Shown here piece after piece: positions 1 to 9,041 of a DNA stretch of 64,000 bases. Source of the stretch: Rhodothermales bacterium (lineage in GTDB: Bacteria; Bacteroidota; Rhodothermia; Rhodothermales; VXPQ01); the NCBI GenBank assembly GCA_022821845.1, contig JAJECT010000019.1:129814-193813 (forward strand), read 5' to 3'. Below the pieces are notes generated by a model. It had not been told where the DNA came from and searched no databases. It was given only the letters and a program-made list of their open reading frames with translations. The position numbers and the translations under genes were made by a program. The stretch's first letter is position 1. Each line of letters opens with the position of its first letter.

Positions 1-1337
1 TTCGGGTAGGCGTACGTTTCTACGTCCGGCCGGTCGTCCGTGGGCGTATCCGGGTGCAGCGGCACATTGGTCCGGTAAATGCGCCACGTGTCGCCGCCAT
101 TCTCGCTCTTCATGAGTCCCTCCGACGTGCCCGCCCATAACGCGTTGTACGTCCGCGCGACGGCGTACACGGACAGGTCCGGGCGAATCATTCGATCCGG
201 GTCCTCCGCATCCCGGAAATGCCGGATCGTCCGCCAGGTGACGCCAGCGTCGCGCGTAACGAACAGGCCGTTTTCCCCGGCGACATACACCGTCCGGGCG
301 CCATCGAAGGCAAAGTCGTGCACCCGCTCGCCGATCAGAACCTGTTCGAACGTTTCGCCCCCGTCCCGGGTCACCGTAACGCCGTATTTCTCCGACGGCC
401 CGGCCTCGGCGGGATCGTTCACCGGCCAGGTAGCCATCCAGATTGGATTCTGGCCTCCGGGCAAGGGCTGCTCTTCTATGGAAGTAACCCAGTTGCCCGT
501 CAGGGACCAGGACGTGCCGTCCGCAACGAAGCGGCGCCACGCCAACCCGTCCGAAGACCGATTCAGCCCGCCCGCCGTGCCGGCCCAGATCGTCCCGTCC
601 TCGGCGACAAGGACGCTAAATCCCCGGTGGTTCAGATGTCCTTCCAGGCCATCCCGCGATATGGGCGACACGGCAAAATCGTACGACGAATCCGGGTGGA
701 TCGCCTGCAAAAAATCCGGCGGAAGCACAACCCGCTCCCAGGTCTGCCCATCGTCCCGCGACCGGCGTATGCCGCTGGCCCAGGCGGCCACCCACACCTC
801 TTCCCGCACCGGATCGTAGTCGATGTCGAAAGGCGGGCTTTGCTCCGGCACGATCACCGGCAGCGCGGGCAGCACGGATACGCCATATTCTTGGGTCGTA
901 TCGTTCGGATCGTCGAGATGGGGCGGGCGCCAGTGAAACGGCGCGCCTGCCGCGAACGGCCCGCCTACCCCAATCAGGTCCGGCACAATGCCCGTAGCGA
1001 AGACATACCCTTCCACGCTGTTGACCGTCTGGCCGTCTTCCGTTCTGGAGGAACCGATGCCCGCCCACACCACAGGGGCTTCCACGTCCAGCGAATACAC
1101 GCTCAGCTGTCGCGTCGCCAGCGAATCGACGTCGGCCACAAGCCAGGTGCGCCCGCCATCCGGCGTCACATTAAGAAACGGACCGACCCAGAGCGCGTCG
1201 CCTTCCGCGTGCAGGTTCGTCACGCTGTTGCGCAGAATGCCGGGGACGGGCAAAAGCCCCTCCGGCACATCGACTTGCGCCTGCGCCTGCAAAACAAGCA
1301 GCAAACCGGCGAATATGCCAAGCAGCGCGCGCCTCAT
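1..1337 (-). CDS. Secreted BNR/Asp-box repeat protein, 3' end off window
   Basis: Partial gene entering from the left edge; about 445 codons are visible and there is no stop inside the window. The start ATG overlaps the TGA of the upstream lipoprotein gene (ATGA), so the two are co-transcribed. The N-terminus is a signal peptide (MRRALLGIFAGLLLVLQAQA). Repeated Asp-box-like motifs follow: PDGGRTW, SRDDGQTW, RDGGETF, RDAGVTW and ENGGDTW. Such motifs mark beta-propeller proteins of the sialidase/BNR and YCF48-like type. The role is unknown; it is probably an exported or surface propeller, and a C-terminal sorting domain could lie beyond the edge. Seen: frame, signal peptide, repeats. Inferred: propeller fold. 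Confidence 0.8.
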   Translation of the reverse strand, partial: MRRALLGIFAGLLLVLQAQAQVDVPEGLLPVPGILRNSVTNLHAEGDALWVGPFLNVTPDGGRTWLVADVDSLATRQLSVYSLDVEAPVVWAGIGSSRTEDGQTVNSVEGYVFATGIVPDLIGVGGPFAAGAPFHWRPPHLDDPNDTTQEYGVSVLPALPVIVPEQSPPFDIDYDPVREEVWVAAWASGIRRSRDDGQTWERVVLPPDFLQAIHPDSSYDFAVSPISRDGLEGHLNHRGFSVLVAEDGTIWAGTAGGLNRSSDGLAWRRFVADGTSWSLTGNWVTSIEEQPLPGGQNPIWMATWPVNDPAEAGPSEKYGVTVTRDGGETFEQVLIGERVHDFAFDGARTVYVAGENGLFVTRDAGVTWRTIRHFRDAEDPDRMIRPDLSVYAVARTYNALWAGTSEGLMKSENGGDTWRIYRTNVPLHPDTPTDDRPDVETYAYP

Positions 1338-2119
1338 TCCACCACCGTCTTTGCTTCCGCGACATTGCTGAGCAAACCGGCCCGGTCCCGCGCCTGGAAA
1401 GCAAGCGTAACGATTCCCGGATTATTCGACGACTCGATCTGCACGGTGCGCGTATAGCGACCGTCGGCGGCGGCCGCATCGGCCCCCGCGCCATCGTCAA
1501 GCATCGCGATTCGGTCGCCGGGCCTCTCCGTATTCCAGAATTCGACGGCGGCGATATTGGAAAGCCCGTCGGGATCGGAAACCACGGCGGCGATTTCCAG
1601 CAAAACGGGGGGGGCGCCCTCCGCAGGGCGATGCAAGGTATCCGGCGCCGACACGGCATGGATGACCGGCGGCGAACCGTCCCCGGACACAAGCAAGGTG
1701 CCGCGCACGGTGTTGCTCAACATGCCTTCGCGGTCTTCCGCAAAAACCAGCACGGTGTACGCGCCGAGTTCGCCCGCCGGAATCGTCACGTCGGAACGGC
1801 CCGTGTACCGCCCGCCGTTTCCGTAGTCCAGCAGGCCCTCGGCAAGCGTCGTATCTCCAAACACCACGAAGGAGACCGCAGCGATGTCCTGGTCCGGATC
1901 CCGCGCCGTAACCTCCATGGATAGCGGAATGACCGCATCGGCAGGGTCGTCGCCAAGCGGGGCGATATACTCTTGCGGCGAAAAGGAGAATTCGGACAAC
2001 GTCGGCGGCGAGGCCGTATGGTCCAGCGGGCCGGGCGCCTGATCGCACGCGCCGAGAGCCAAAGCGCCTGCAAAAATCCCCGAGGCAAGCGCCGTCGTAT
2101 AGCGAAAGGAACGGAACAA
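1334..2119 (-). CDS. Lipoprotein with Ig-like repeats
   Basis: 261-residue protein with a lipoprotein signal: a hydrophobic stretch ending LALGAC, so Cys-25 is the likely lipidated residue. The rest is beta-rich and shows two similar units, each with an SDPDG- or RDPDQ-like Ca/Ig-type motif followed by a DRxGxLSN motif (about residues 60-150 and 155-255), as in Ig-like or cadherin-like extracellular modules. It overlaps the downstream propeller gene by 4 bases, which suggests the two act together at the cell surface. An 8-base C run (1607-1614) lies in frame inside the gene. Function is otherwise unknown. Confidence 0.75.
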   Translation of the reverse strand: MFRSFRYTTALASGIFAGALALGACDQAPGPLDHTASPPTLSEFSFSPQEYIAPLGDDPADAVIPLSMEVTARDPDQDIAAVSFVVFGDTTLAEGLLDYGNGGRYTGRSDVTIPAGELGAYTVLVFAEDREGMLSNTVRGTLLVSGDGSPPVIHAVSAPDTLHRPAEGAPPVLLEIAAVVSDPDGLSNIAAVEFWNTERPGDRIAMLDDGAGADAAAADGRYTRTVQIESSNNPGIVTLAFQARDRAGLLSNVAEAKTVVE

Positions 2120-2425
2120 GGTAAAGCGTCCCGAAGGGTCTGGATTCGTTCGAAAAAAGGCGACCGTATCAGTTTACGCTTATCGAGGCTCCGTATGTAT
2201 TCAGCGGGACAGAAACGGGAACAAGGGGGCAGTGTGAACCGGGGGCAATCAGCGACGACCGGAAAAACCCGGGAAATACGCGACGTAGGGCGAAAGGCTG
2301 CGAACAAACAGGGGGCGTACTATAAACCGGTCCCGAACAAAAAAGATCCCGGCGGGCGAAACAGGCGCGGGCGCGCGAGCGCATCGCCAGAAAACGCTAT
2401 GCGACCGCAAGGCAAGCGCGCCAGG
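2120..2425. other. Intergenic region, no gene seen
   Basis: 306 bases between the protease gene and the lipoprotein gene, both on the minus strand. The open frames here are short and have no recognisable protein features. The region probably holds the promoter of the lipoprotein/propeller pair, but I could not pick a convincing promoter motif. Confidence 0.5.
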
Positions 2426-3637
2426 TCACGCCACGTACAGGGGCCGGAAACTGAAACACAGGATAAATATCAGTATGCCGAGCAAACCCAGCGCCATGCG
2501 TCCGGGCGTCAGGGGCTCCTCGCGAAGGACGGGCGGGTGATCGATTTTCACCAGAAAGACGAGCAACAGGCCCCACAGCAACCACCCCGTGTAAGCGAAA
2601 TCCTGCATCCACGGGAAAACGTACCGCCCCAAGGCGGCCAACGCCATCAGGCCCGCCAGCGCCAGGACAATGCGCTTCAGGTTTCCGGGGAAAATTTTCG
2701 ACAGATAAAAATACAATATGCCCGCCAGAATGAACCAGGAACCGCTCCCGAGCGGGGAATACAGCGCGTACAGCAGCGGCGGGATTTCGAGCGCGAACCC
2801 GATGGCGCCCGACAGCAGGAGCACAAGCAGGAAAGCCCGAGCGAGGCGGGCATGCCAAACCCGTCCGAATAAGGCGTACGTAATGTGTCCCCCGTCAAGT
2901 TGTCCGACAGGCAACAGGTTCAACGCCGTAAAAAACAGGCCCAGCCATCCGGCGAACAACATCGGATAATGATACATCTCCCAGTTGGGCGGCGCGTCGG
3001 CGAAGAATTGCTTGAGGAATTTGTACAACAGCGTATCGCCTACGACCAGCGTAATCGCTCCGTCGCCCGCTCCGAGCAAGCGGTCTGGATAGCGCCCGAA
3101 TTGCTCCACATACCGATGAATGGCTTCGTGCCCCGGACCCACGTCGAAGATATACGTTACGGGCGGCAACGTAGCGAAGGCCGCAAGCAAGAGCGCAAGG
3201 GCGACCGCGAAACCGGCAAGCGGCCCGGCGGCCCCTATATCGAACAGTTTCCGCAACGAGGGCACGGGTTCCCGAATGCGAATCACCGCGCCCAGCGTAC
3301 CCACCCCGAAATACGGGAGCGGGATGTAGTAGGGCAGCGACGCAGCCACCCCATGATACCGGGCGGCGAAATAATGCCCGAACTCGTGCACGGTCAAAAA
3401 AAGCAAGAGGGACAGCCCGAAACGCAGGCCGTCCGCCAGATACGCCGACCAGCCCTCGCTTGCGTACGCTACCAGCCGACCGGTAAGGTTGCCCCCCTCC
3501 CATACCGTGGTCGCCAGCGTGAGGGCGAAAAGCAGGGCGTGGAGCCAGTAGCGATCCCGGGGTTTCCGCGCAGCGGGGCGGGCGGTAGAGTCCGCCTCGG
3601 AAAAGAATGCGCGGGGTTCGCTATGCGACGGATACAT
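2426..3637 (-). CDS. Site-2 protease family (M50) membrane metalloprotease
   Basis: 403 residues with several hydrophobic segments. The zinc site is visible: HEFGH at residues 84-88 inside a membrane segment, and the second M50 signature N-LLPVGQLDGGH at about 240-251, whose Asp completes the zinc ligands. The family cleaves membrane-embedded substrates such as anti-sigma factors or signal-peptide remnants. The N-terminal 30 residues are polar, as in the Bacteroidota branch of the family. It follows the aminotransferase gene by about 45 bases on the same strand. The substrate cannot be inferred from context. Confidence 0.88.
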   Translation of the reverse strand: MYPSHSEPRAFFSEADSTARPAARKPRDRYWLHALLFALTLATTVWEGGNLTGRLVAYASEGWSAYLADGLRFGLSLLLFLTVHEFGHYFAARYHGVAASLPYYIPLPYFGVGTLGAVIRIREPVPSLRKLFDIGAAGPLAGFAVALALLLAAFATLPPVTYIFDVGPGHEAIHRYVEQFGRYPDRLLGAGDGAITLVVGDTLLYKFLKQFFADAPPNWEMYHYPMLFAGWLGLFFTALNLLPVGQLDGGHITYALFGRVWHARLARAFLLVLLLSGAIGFALEIPPLLYALYSPLGSGSWFILAGILYFYLSKIFPGNLKRIVLALAGLMALAALGRYVFPWMQDFAYTGWLLWGLLLVFLVKIDHPPVLREEPLTPGRMALGLLGILIFILCFSFRPLYVA

Positions 3638-3682
3638 ACAGACGTACGCGGTAAAAAGAAATGCGAAAGGAAACGGCGGGCG

Positions 3683-4879
3683 TCACCGGAGATCGGAAAG
3701 CCCCCGGACGATCCGCCGCATGGCTTCTTCCAGGTCTTCCATGGAGGCGGCATACGAAATGCGCAGTCCGCATGGATCGCCGAACGCGTTCCCGGGCACG
3801 AGCGCCACATGGTGTTCCTCCAGCAAATAGAAGCACAGGTCCTCGCTGGTCCGAATCGCTCTGCCAGAGGCGGACGTCGAATCGAGATAACGGGATATGT
3901 CGGGAAAAAGATAGAATGCGCCTTCGGGACGCGGGCAACGGACCCCTTCGATGGCGTTCAATCGCTCCAGCATGAAGTCCCGGCGGGTCCGAAAACGGCG
4001 CACCATGTCCGTTACGTACCGCTTGTCCATTTCCAGCGCGGCGATCCCCGCCTTTTGGGCGATGCTGCACGGAGCCGAGGTGGTCTGCCCCTGTATTTTC
4101 GCCGCGGCTTTTACGATGGCCGGATCGGCCGCCATGTACCCGAGGCGCCAGCCGGTCATGGCGTAGGCCTTGGAGAAGCCGTTCACCGTAATCGTTCGCT
4201 CCTTCATGCCGGGCAGCGAAGCGAACGCTACGTGTTCCGCGTCGAAAAGAATGTGTTCGTAAATCTCGTCCGAAAGCACGAATACCTGCGGACGCCCTCG
4301 CAACACCTCGGCCAGGGCTTCCAGTTCTTCCCGGGGATATACCGATCCGGTGGGGTTGGAGGGCGAACACAAGATCACGAGGCGCGTGGCGTCGTCGATG
4401 GCGGCCTCCAGATCGGAGGCGGCAAGGCGATATTCTCCGGCGGCGGTGGTGGGCAAGGGCTTGGGCGCCGCGCCGGCGAGGCGAACCATTTCCGGGTAAC
4501 TTACCCAGTACGGCGCCGGAATGAGGACCTCGTCCCCGGGACGGCACAGCGCCGCCACGGCCAGCGCCACGGACTGCTTCGCGCCTGTGGAGCATAGCAC
4601 CTCGTTCGGCGCGTACGAAAGGCCGTTGTCCGCCGCCAGTTTTCGGCAAATCGCCTCGCGCAAGGGAAGCATCCCCATATTTTCGGTATACCGGGTATAG
4701 CCTTCCCGAATGGCGGCTTGCCCGGCTTCGCGGATCGGCGCCGGCGTATCGAAATCGGGTTCCCCGGCGCTCAGGCCAATCACGGGGAACCCCTCGCGAC
4801 GCAACTGCTTGGCGCGCCCGGTCATCGCCAGGGTGGCGGAGGGCTGAACGGCTTCCACGTTGGGATTGAAACGAATCAT
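3683..4879 (-). CDS. Pyridoxal-phosphate class I/II aminotransferase (aspartate aminotransferase-like)
   Basis: 398 residues from the ATG at 4879. This start was chosen because the family begins close to this Met and because an upstream ATG at 4918 would overlap coaD. Fold-type I motifs are present: SPSNPTG near 172-178, SDEIYEH near 203-209 and SKAYAMTGWRLG at 236-247, with Lys-237 as the PLP Schiff-base lysine. The C-terminal Arg region that binds the substrate carboxylate is also present. It probably interconverts aspartate or aromatic amino acids with 2-oxoglutarate. Same-strand neighbours are coaD and rsmD. Confidence 0.87.
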   Translation of the reverse strand: MIRFNPNVEAVQPSATLAMTGRAKQLRREGFPVIGLSAGEPDFDTPAPIREAGQAAIREGYTRYTENMGMLPLREAICRKLAADNGLSYAPNEVLCSTGAKQSVALAVAALCRPGDEVLIPAPYWVSYPEMVRLAGAAPKPLPTTAAGEYRLAASDLEAAIDDATRLVILCSPSNPTGSVYPREELEALAEVLRGRPQVFVLSDEIYEHILFDAEHVAFASLPGMKERTITVNGFSKAYAMTGWRLGYMAADPAIVKAAAKIQGQTTSAPCSIAQKAGIAALEMDKRYVTDMVRRFRTRRDFMLERLNAIEGVRCPRPEGAFYLFPDISRYLDSTSASGRAIRTSEDLCFYLLEEHHVALVPGNAFGDPCGLRISYAASMEDLEEAMRRIVRGLSDLR

Positions 4880-4898
4880 GGCGGTAAGACGCAAAGGA

Positions 4899-5393
4899 TT
4901 AGGGACGGCGGCGCGCAAGGGCGCGCAAAACAGGTTCGGGTACGAAAGCGGACACGTCGCCGTTCCAGCGAAGAATATCGCGCACCAGCGTACCGCTTAC
5001 GAGGGCATGCCGCCCCGAAGCGGGCAGAAAAACGGTTTCAAGCCCCTCCCGGAGCGCCCGATTCGCCAGCGCCATGGGCAATTCGTATTCGAAATCACGG
5101 GCTTGCCGAAGCCCCCGAATGAGCGCCGCGGCCCCGGTTTCCCGGGCGCGATCCGCAATCAACCCTTCGTGCGCCACGACTTCCACGCCCGGCAAATGCG
5201 GAATGCACTGACGAATCAGCGCGCAGCGCTCCTCGATGGGAAAAAGCGTTTCCTTGTCGGCGTTCACGGCGACGGTCACTTCCACCCGGTCGAACAACGC
5301 CGCCGCGCGTTCGAGGATATCGAGATGCCCGAACGTGAACGGATCGAACGTGCCGGGATACAGCGCCCGTTTTATGGAAGGCGAGCGGGACAA
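4899..5393 (-). CDS. coaD: Phosphopantetheine adenylyltransferase
   Basis: 164 residues, the usual length. It transfers AMP from ATP to 4'-phosphopantetheine, giving dephospho-CoA, the penultimate step of coenzyme A synthesis. Visible nucleotidyltransferase motifs are GTFDPFTFGHLDI near the N-terminus (T/HxGH site), IRGLRQARDFEYE in the middle and SGTLVRDILRWNGDVSAFVP near the C-terminus. It sits 12 bases downstream of rsmD, the common rsmD-coaD pairing. Confidence 0.95.
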   Translation of the reverse strand: MSRSPSIKRALYPGTFDPFTFGHLDILERAAALFDRVEVTVAVNADKETLFPIEERCALIRQCIPHLPGVEVVAHEGLIADRARETGAAALIRGLRQARDFEYELPMALANRALREGLETVFLPASGRHALVSGTLVRDILRWNGDVSAFVPEPVLRALARRRP

Positions 5394-5405
5394 GGTCGGA
5401 AAAGG

Positions 5406-6005
5406 TCAGGAGGAAACAGGGGGCGAGGCGGGTTCGTCGGCGTCGCGTTCCGGGGCTGCGGGCTTGCGGCGAAACACCGACACGACGGTGCGTCCGTACG
5501 AACGGGATGCGTCCAGGTCGGGATGCGCCGGGTCCCGGTCAAAGAAGATACGCCGATCATGTTCGAGAATAAACAAGCCCCCTTCCTTTACGCGCGGCAG
5601 CGCCAGCGAAGGCATGTGCGGCATGTCTTCCAGGTCGTACGGCGGATCGGCGAAAATAAAATCGAACGGCGGCCCCTTGTAGCGACGCACATAGCGTACG
5701 GCGTCCGTCCGTAAAAAGATGCATTGCGCTTCCACGCCGAGGAGGCGGGCGTTGCGGCGGGCGACCTGAAGCGCGCGTCCTTCTTTCTCTGCGAAGACCA
5801 CCGAGCGGGCGCCTCGGGAAAGCGCTTCGAACCCTATGGTCCCGGCCCCGGCGAACAGGTCCAGCACAGACGCGCCCGCAAAATCCTTCCTGTTTTCCGC
5901 AAGATGGAAAAGCGACTCGCGCGTCCGGTTCATGGTCGGACGGGTGTGGAGGCCTTTCGGGGCGAAAAGCTGCCTGCGCGCGAATTTTCCTGCAATAATT
6001 CTCAC
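5406..6005 (-). CDS. rsmD: 16S rRNA (guanine966-N2)-methyltransferase
   Basis: 199 residues starting at a GTG (6005) that overlaps the stop of the upstream gene (GTGA). Homology begins exactly there with VRIIAGKFARR, the family's typical N-terminus, so the much longer open frame upstream is not used. The SAM site DLFAGAGTIGFEAL (about 49-62) and the catalytic DPPY (120-123) are present. It methylates N2 of G966 in 16S rRNA. The C-terminal 15 residues are a low-complexity Pro/Glu/Ala tail. Confidence 0.93.
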   Translation of the reverse strand: MRIIAGKFARRQLFAPKGLHTRPTMNRTRESLFHLAENRKDFAGASVLDLFAGAGTIGFEALSRGARSVVFAEKEGRALQVARRNARLLGVEAQCIFLRTDAVRYVRRYKGPPFDFIFADPPYDLEDMPHMPSLALPRVKEGGLFILEHDRRIFFDRDPAHPDLDASRSYGRTVVSVFRRKPAAPERDADEPASPPVSS

Positions 6006-6973
6006 GACGAAAGAGAGGGATTGGCCTGAAAAAAGCGTCCTTCGCCGTCGTACAGGGCGGCTCCCACGCACGCGACGTAGCCCGGATCGTCCGCCTCGGA
6101 CGGCGAACAAGCGACGGAAACGCCGGGCAGGGCCGACGGACGCAACGTCCGGATATCCCCGCCGAACACCGCTTCCAGTTCGGGAAACAGGGCGTCGGGG
6201 ACGGAGTCGCCGTACGCATAGACCGCGCGCACGTCCGGCGGAGGAATGCCAAACCGGGCCGCCGCGGCGGCGCCCAGATACGCCGCGTCGATGGGCGCCA
6301 CGCCTTCCGCAAACCCGCCGAAACGCCATGCGTCGCCGACGAAAAAAACATAGTCGAGCCGATCCGCATGCCAGCCCAAGCCCAGGGCGGAAGCCGCTTC
6401 GTCGGCGGATTCCCTCGCCGCTTCCACGCGCCTGATCGCGCTGGCGGCCGCATGGGCGACGGACATAAGCCGTACGCGCTTCGCCGGTACGCCCCGAACA
6501 AGCTGCCGCAAGCGCGCTGCAATCTGCTCTTCCACCGCCAGGACATGCATCCATTCCACCGCGCCGCCGGCGTCCAGCGCCTCCCGATGCACCGCGTCGG
6601 CGGCGACGCGCAAGGGCCGCTTTGGCGCTACGAGCAGGTCAATCTCCTGCCGCAGGCGCTGGCGCCAAATGTCCGGCCCGGCTTCCGCAGCAAGCGGCGC
6701 GCGAAAAGCGTGGCCTGCCCGGGGAGAAATCGAAATGCGCAAATCCTCCAGACCGCCCGCGCGCCCGGAATCGGAAAAAACGTCGGCAAGCGCTTCGGAA
6801 ATCGCGCGAAGCCGCCCGTCTTCCCGCCCGGCGAACAGGTTGTGCAGCGCGCCTTCGCCCGCATCGATGCGTCCAAGGCGCGAAAGCCTGCATCCCGACG
6901 CATCCCGCGTTACTTCGGCGTACCGAATCGTTCGGCTGGAAAAATCGATCCCCGCCCGTACGTACGCGTCCAT
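6002..6973 (-). CDS. PilM-like actin/ATPase-fold protein, function uncertain
   Basis: 323 residues. The N-terminus AGIDFSSRTIRYAEV resembles the first phosphate loop of the PilM/FtsA/actin superfamily, and the middle part (about 140-260) alternates hydrophobic beta strands and Ala-rich helices as that fold does. No strong second phosphate motif was recognised, so the ATPase activity is uncertain. It lies 49 bases after a small single-membrane-span protein and overlaps rsmD by 4 bases. The pair resembles PilM plus a membrane partner of type IV pilus or type II secretion machines, but no other pilus gene is in the window. Confidence 0.5.
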   Translation of the reverse strand: MDAYVRAGIDFSSRTIRYAEVTRDASGCRLSRLGRIDAGEGALHNLFAGREDGRLRAISEALADVFSDSGRAGGLEDLRISISPRAGHAFRAPLAAEAGPDIWRQRLRQEIDLLVAPKRPLRVAADAVHREALDAGGAVEWMHVLAVEEQIAARLRQLVRGVPAKRVRLMSVAHAAASAIRRVEAARESADEAASALGLGWHADRLDYVFFVGDAWRFGGFAEGVAPIDAAYLGAAAAARFGIPPPDVRAVYAYGDSVPDALFPELEAVFGGDIRTLRPSALPGVSVACSPSEADDPGYVACVGAALYDGEGRFFQANPSLSS

Positions 6974-7022
6974 GAATCCGCTCGTCGGCGCAGCAATGCG
7001 CGGCGTGAAGTCGTCCGCGAAG

Positions 7023-7484
7023 CTACTCCCAGCTTGCGGCGTTCAGCCCCGTGGGGTCCGGCTCAAGGGTTCCGATCTCGTCGTCGGAATCCGGATCTCG
7101 AAGCAGATACACCATGACGCGCGACGTATCGTTCACCTCGTACTCGAAGGCCGCGCCCGTACGCGGCGAAAAAATGAAGGAGTCGAGGTTCGCGGCGCTG
7201 CCGAAAAGGCTGTCGCGGTGCGCCTGCATCGCCGAATCCGTCCGGACCCAGGTATGCAAGCTGTCCAGCGTACCCGGGAAACGCCCGTTGCTTTCGTCGT
7301 AGCGGATAAGCGCCGCCCGGACGTTGCTCATACGCATGCGCGTACGCTCGGTGAGTTCCTCCTGGCGCTCCACCGCAGCCCAGGGTTCGGTAATGGAATG
7401 ATAGAGGTAATACCCCATGCAGAGGATCAGTATCCCCAAAGCCACCTGAATAATGGTGCGTGTGTTCTGGCTGCCTGCCGCCAT
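7023..7484 (-). CDS. Single-pass membrane protein, pseudopilin-like
   Basis: 153 residues from the ATG at 7484. One transmembrane helix spans about residues 11-33 (IIQVALGILILCMGYYLYHS). It is followed by RAALIRYDESNGRFPGTLDSL, which matches the typical pseudopilin pattern of a helix, then a Tyr, an NGRFP turn and a leucine-rich segment. It lacks the N-terminal prepilin-peptidase site, so it is not a standard pseudopilin. It is encoded just upstream of the PilM-like gene and divergently from pdxJ. No specific function can be given. Confidence 0.55.
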   Translation of the reverse strand: MAAGSQNTRTIIQVALGILILCMGYYLYHSITEPWAAVERQEELTERTRMRMSNVRAALIRYDESNGRFPGTLDSLHTWVRTDSAMQAHRDSLFGSAANLDSFIFSPRTGAAFEYEVNDTSRVMVYLLRDPDSDDEIGTLEPDPTGLNAASWE

Positions 7485-7718
7485 AGTTGCGCTCCGGTTC
7501 CCACAGTGTATGATTGCATAACGAATTAGGACGAAACGGGAACCATGCGCACGGTACATGCGCGCAAAAGCGCCCGCATCTGCGCAAAAATACATGAATG
7601 CAATCCGAAAAGCAACAACCCGGGCATTATCTGTGTAGAGAACGGAATTTCTTTCGCGGATTGCGGTATTATTATCGCTTGCGCCCCCTGCTCCGCAACG
7701 CCTGATCCCGTACGCCCC

Positions 7719-8444
7719 ATGTCCACCGACCTGCTTATCAACATAGACCATGTGGCCACGCTGCGCAACGCCCGCAGGGAAACGATACCCGACCCCGCCC
7801 AGGCCGCCATGGCCGCAGAGGCTGCGGGAGCCGACGGCGTGGTGTTTCATTTGCGGGAAGATCGTCGCCATATCACCGACCGGGACGTGCGCCTCCTGAA
7901 AGAAGTCGTGCGGACGAAGATGGATTTTGAATTGTCCACGAACCCCGACGTCGTGCGGATTTGCTGCGAAACGCAGCCGGAACTGGCTACGCTGGTGCCG
8001 GAGCGGCGCGAGGAAGTCACGACGGAAAACGGCCTGGACGTGACCGGGCGCAAGGAACAGCTCCGGGACGTCGTCGCGCAACTGCGGGACGCGGGCATAG
8101 CCGAAGTCGCCCTGTTCGTCGATCCCGTGGACAAAGAGATCGACGCGGCGCGGGAAACCGGCGCCGATTGCATTGAACTGCACACGGGAGATTTCGCCAA
8201 TGCGAAAAGCCGGTTAGCACGCGCCCGCTGCGCGGCGGACCTGGCCCGCGCCGCCGAACGCGCCCATGCCCTCGGCCTTGTCGTGCACGCCGGCCACGGA
8301 CTGGACTACCGCAACTACGGGGCGTTTCGGGCCGCCGTGCCCCATGTTCGGGAGGTTTCCATCGGCTTCGCCGTCGTAGCGCGGGCCATCCTCGTGGGAA
8401 TGGAGCAGGCCGTGCGGGAAATGCGGGCGCTGGTGAAAGGGTGA
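7719..8444 (+). CDS. pdxJ: Pyridoxine 5'-phosphate synthase
   Basis: 241 residues from the ATG at 7719; the longer open frame upstream has no family similarity. It condenses 1-deoxyxylulose 5-phosphate with 3-amino-2-oxopropyl phosphate to make pyridoxine 5'-phosphate. Conserved blocks are NIDHVATLRNAR at the N-terminus, FHLREDRRHITDRD, ELSTNPDVV, TTENGLDV, FVDPVDKEI, ELHTGDFA and HAGHGLDYRN. Its last 150 bases are repeated in diverged form at 9042-9191. pdxB (16231-17409) belongs to the same DXP-dependent vitamin B6 pathway. Confidence 0.95.
   Translation: MSTDLLINIDHVATLRNARRETIPDPAQAAMAAEAAGADGVVFHLREDRRHITDRDVRLLKEVVRTKMDFELSTNPDVVRICCETQPELATLVPERREEVTTENGLDVTGRKEQLRDVVAQLRDAGIAEVALFVDPVDKEIDAARETGADCIELHTGDFANAKSRLARARCAADLARAAERAHALGLVVHAGHGLDYRNYGAFRAAVPHVREVSIGFAVVARAILVGMEQAVREMRALVKG
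8295..8444 (+). repeat. Left copy of the 150-bp pdxJ direct repeat
   Basis: Terminal part of the intact pdxJ, repeated in the same orientation at 9042-9191. The last ~40 bases, GAGCAGGCCGTGCGGGAAAT onward to the stop, are identical in both copies. Confidence 0.85.
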
Positions 8445-8700
8445 TTTGGGGGGATAATCCCTTGGCGCCGCTGGAACAGGGCGGCGTTGGGGGGCGTTTG
8501 GGGTTTGTGCGCGGCGAACGTACCCATTTCGGAAAATTGGCGTATAACGGAAAAACGCCATTGCCCGAGCCGACAGATTCACTATGCGTACACCGTCGGC
8601 GTAATCGCCGGACGCAGAGCCGTAGCCTGCTACTACGGAAAAGCGTGAAATAGAACGCCTGTTACCGTATACTATCACCTGCAAACCACCCGCAAAAGCC
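8445..8700. other. Insertion-junction region without an intact gene
   Basis: The first ~60 bases after the pdxJ stop resemble the bases following the second pdxJ fragment (9192-9250): both hold a CCGCTGGAACAGGG core followed by a G-rich stretch. The rest of the stretch up to 8700 has no recognisable gene. It lies at the left edge of the accessory insertion between pdxJ and era. Confidence 0.5.
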
Positions 8701-8930
8701 ATGATTGATACTCTTTCCATAGCCGAAAATCTCACCGCCGCAGGCTTTGAACTCAAACAAGCCAAAGCCATTGCAAACGCCGTCGGACAGCAGCACGAAG
8801 AAACCGCTATAAGGACTTCGTGCGCAGCGAAATAAGCCCCGTACGCTCGGACGTTGTCGCGCTGAAGTGGATGATGGGCGTAAACCTGGCTATAACCCTT
8901 GCCCTGTTCGCGGTCGTTCTCGCCGGTTAG
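8701..8930 (+). pseudogene. Broken small coiled-coil/membrane protein (DUF1640/CCDC90-like)
   Basis: The frame beginning at the ATG at 8701 reads MIDTLSIAENLTAAGFELKQ, then helical Ala/Gln-rich sequence, and ends after 44 codons at 8835. A second frame, starting near 8810, reads KDFVRSEISPVRSDVVALKW followed by MMGVNLAITLALFAVVLAG and stops at 8930. Together they look like the N-terminal helix and the C-terminal KWMMGxNLA membrane anchor of DUF1640-type proteins, with the central coiled coil shortened and the frame shifted. Seen: two frames and a membrane tail. The family is inferred from the pattern. Confidence 0.55.
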
Positions 8931-9041
8931 GGTGCAGAAACCGTTGAGGCGTTGCGCCGAACCGGGCTTGCCGCCTATCGATCCGCGGAGCACCGTTGCG
9001 TACGTCTGCGCATCATATTCTACGCCGTCAATCCGCATTAA
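8931..9041. other. Unassigned accessory stretch
   Basis: A frame without a start reads about 36 codons (AETVEALRRTGLAAYRSAEH, then a Arg/Ile/Tyr-rich end) and stops just before the pdxJ-like fragment. It could be a gene remnant, but no family was recognised. Confidence 0.3.

Noticed and set aside
1607-1614. 8-base C run in the lipoprotein gene as a phase switch
   Set aside because: The frame is intact through the run and the tract is short, so nothing shows switching.
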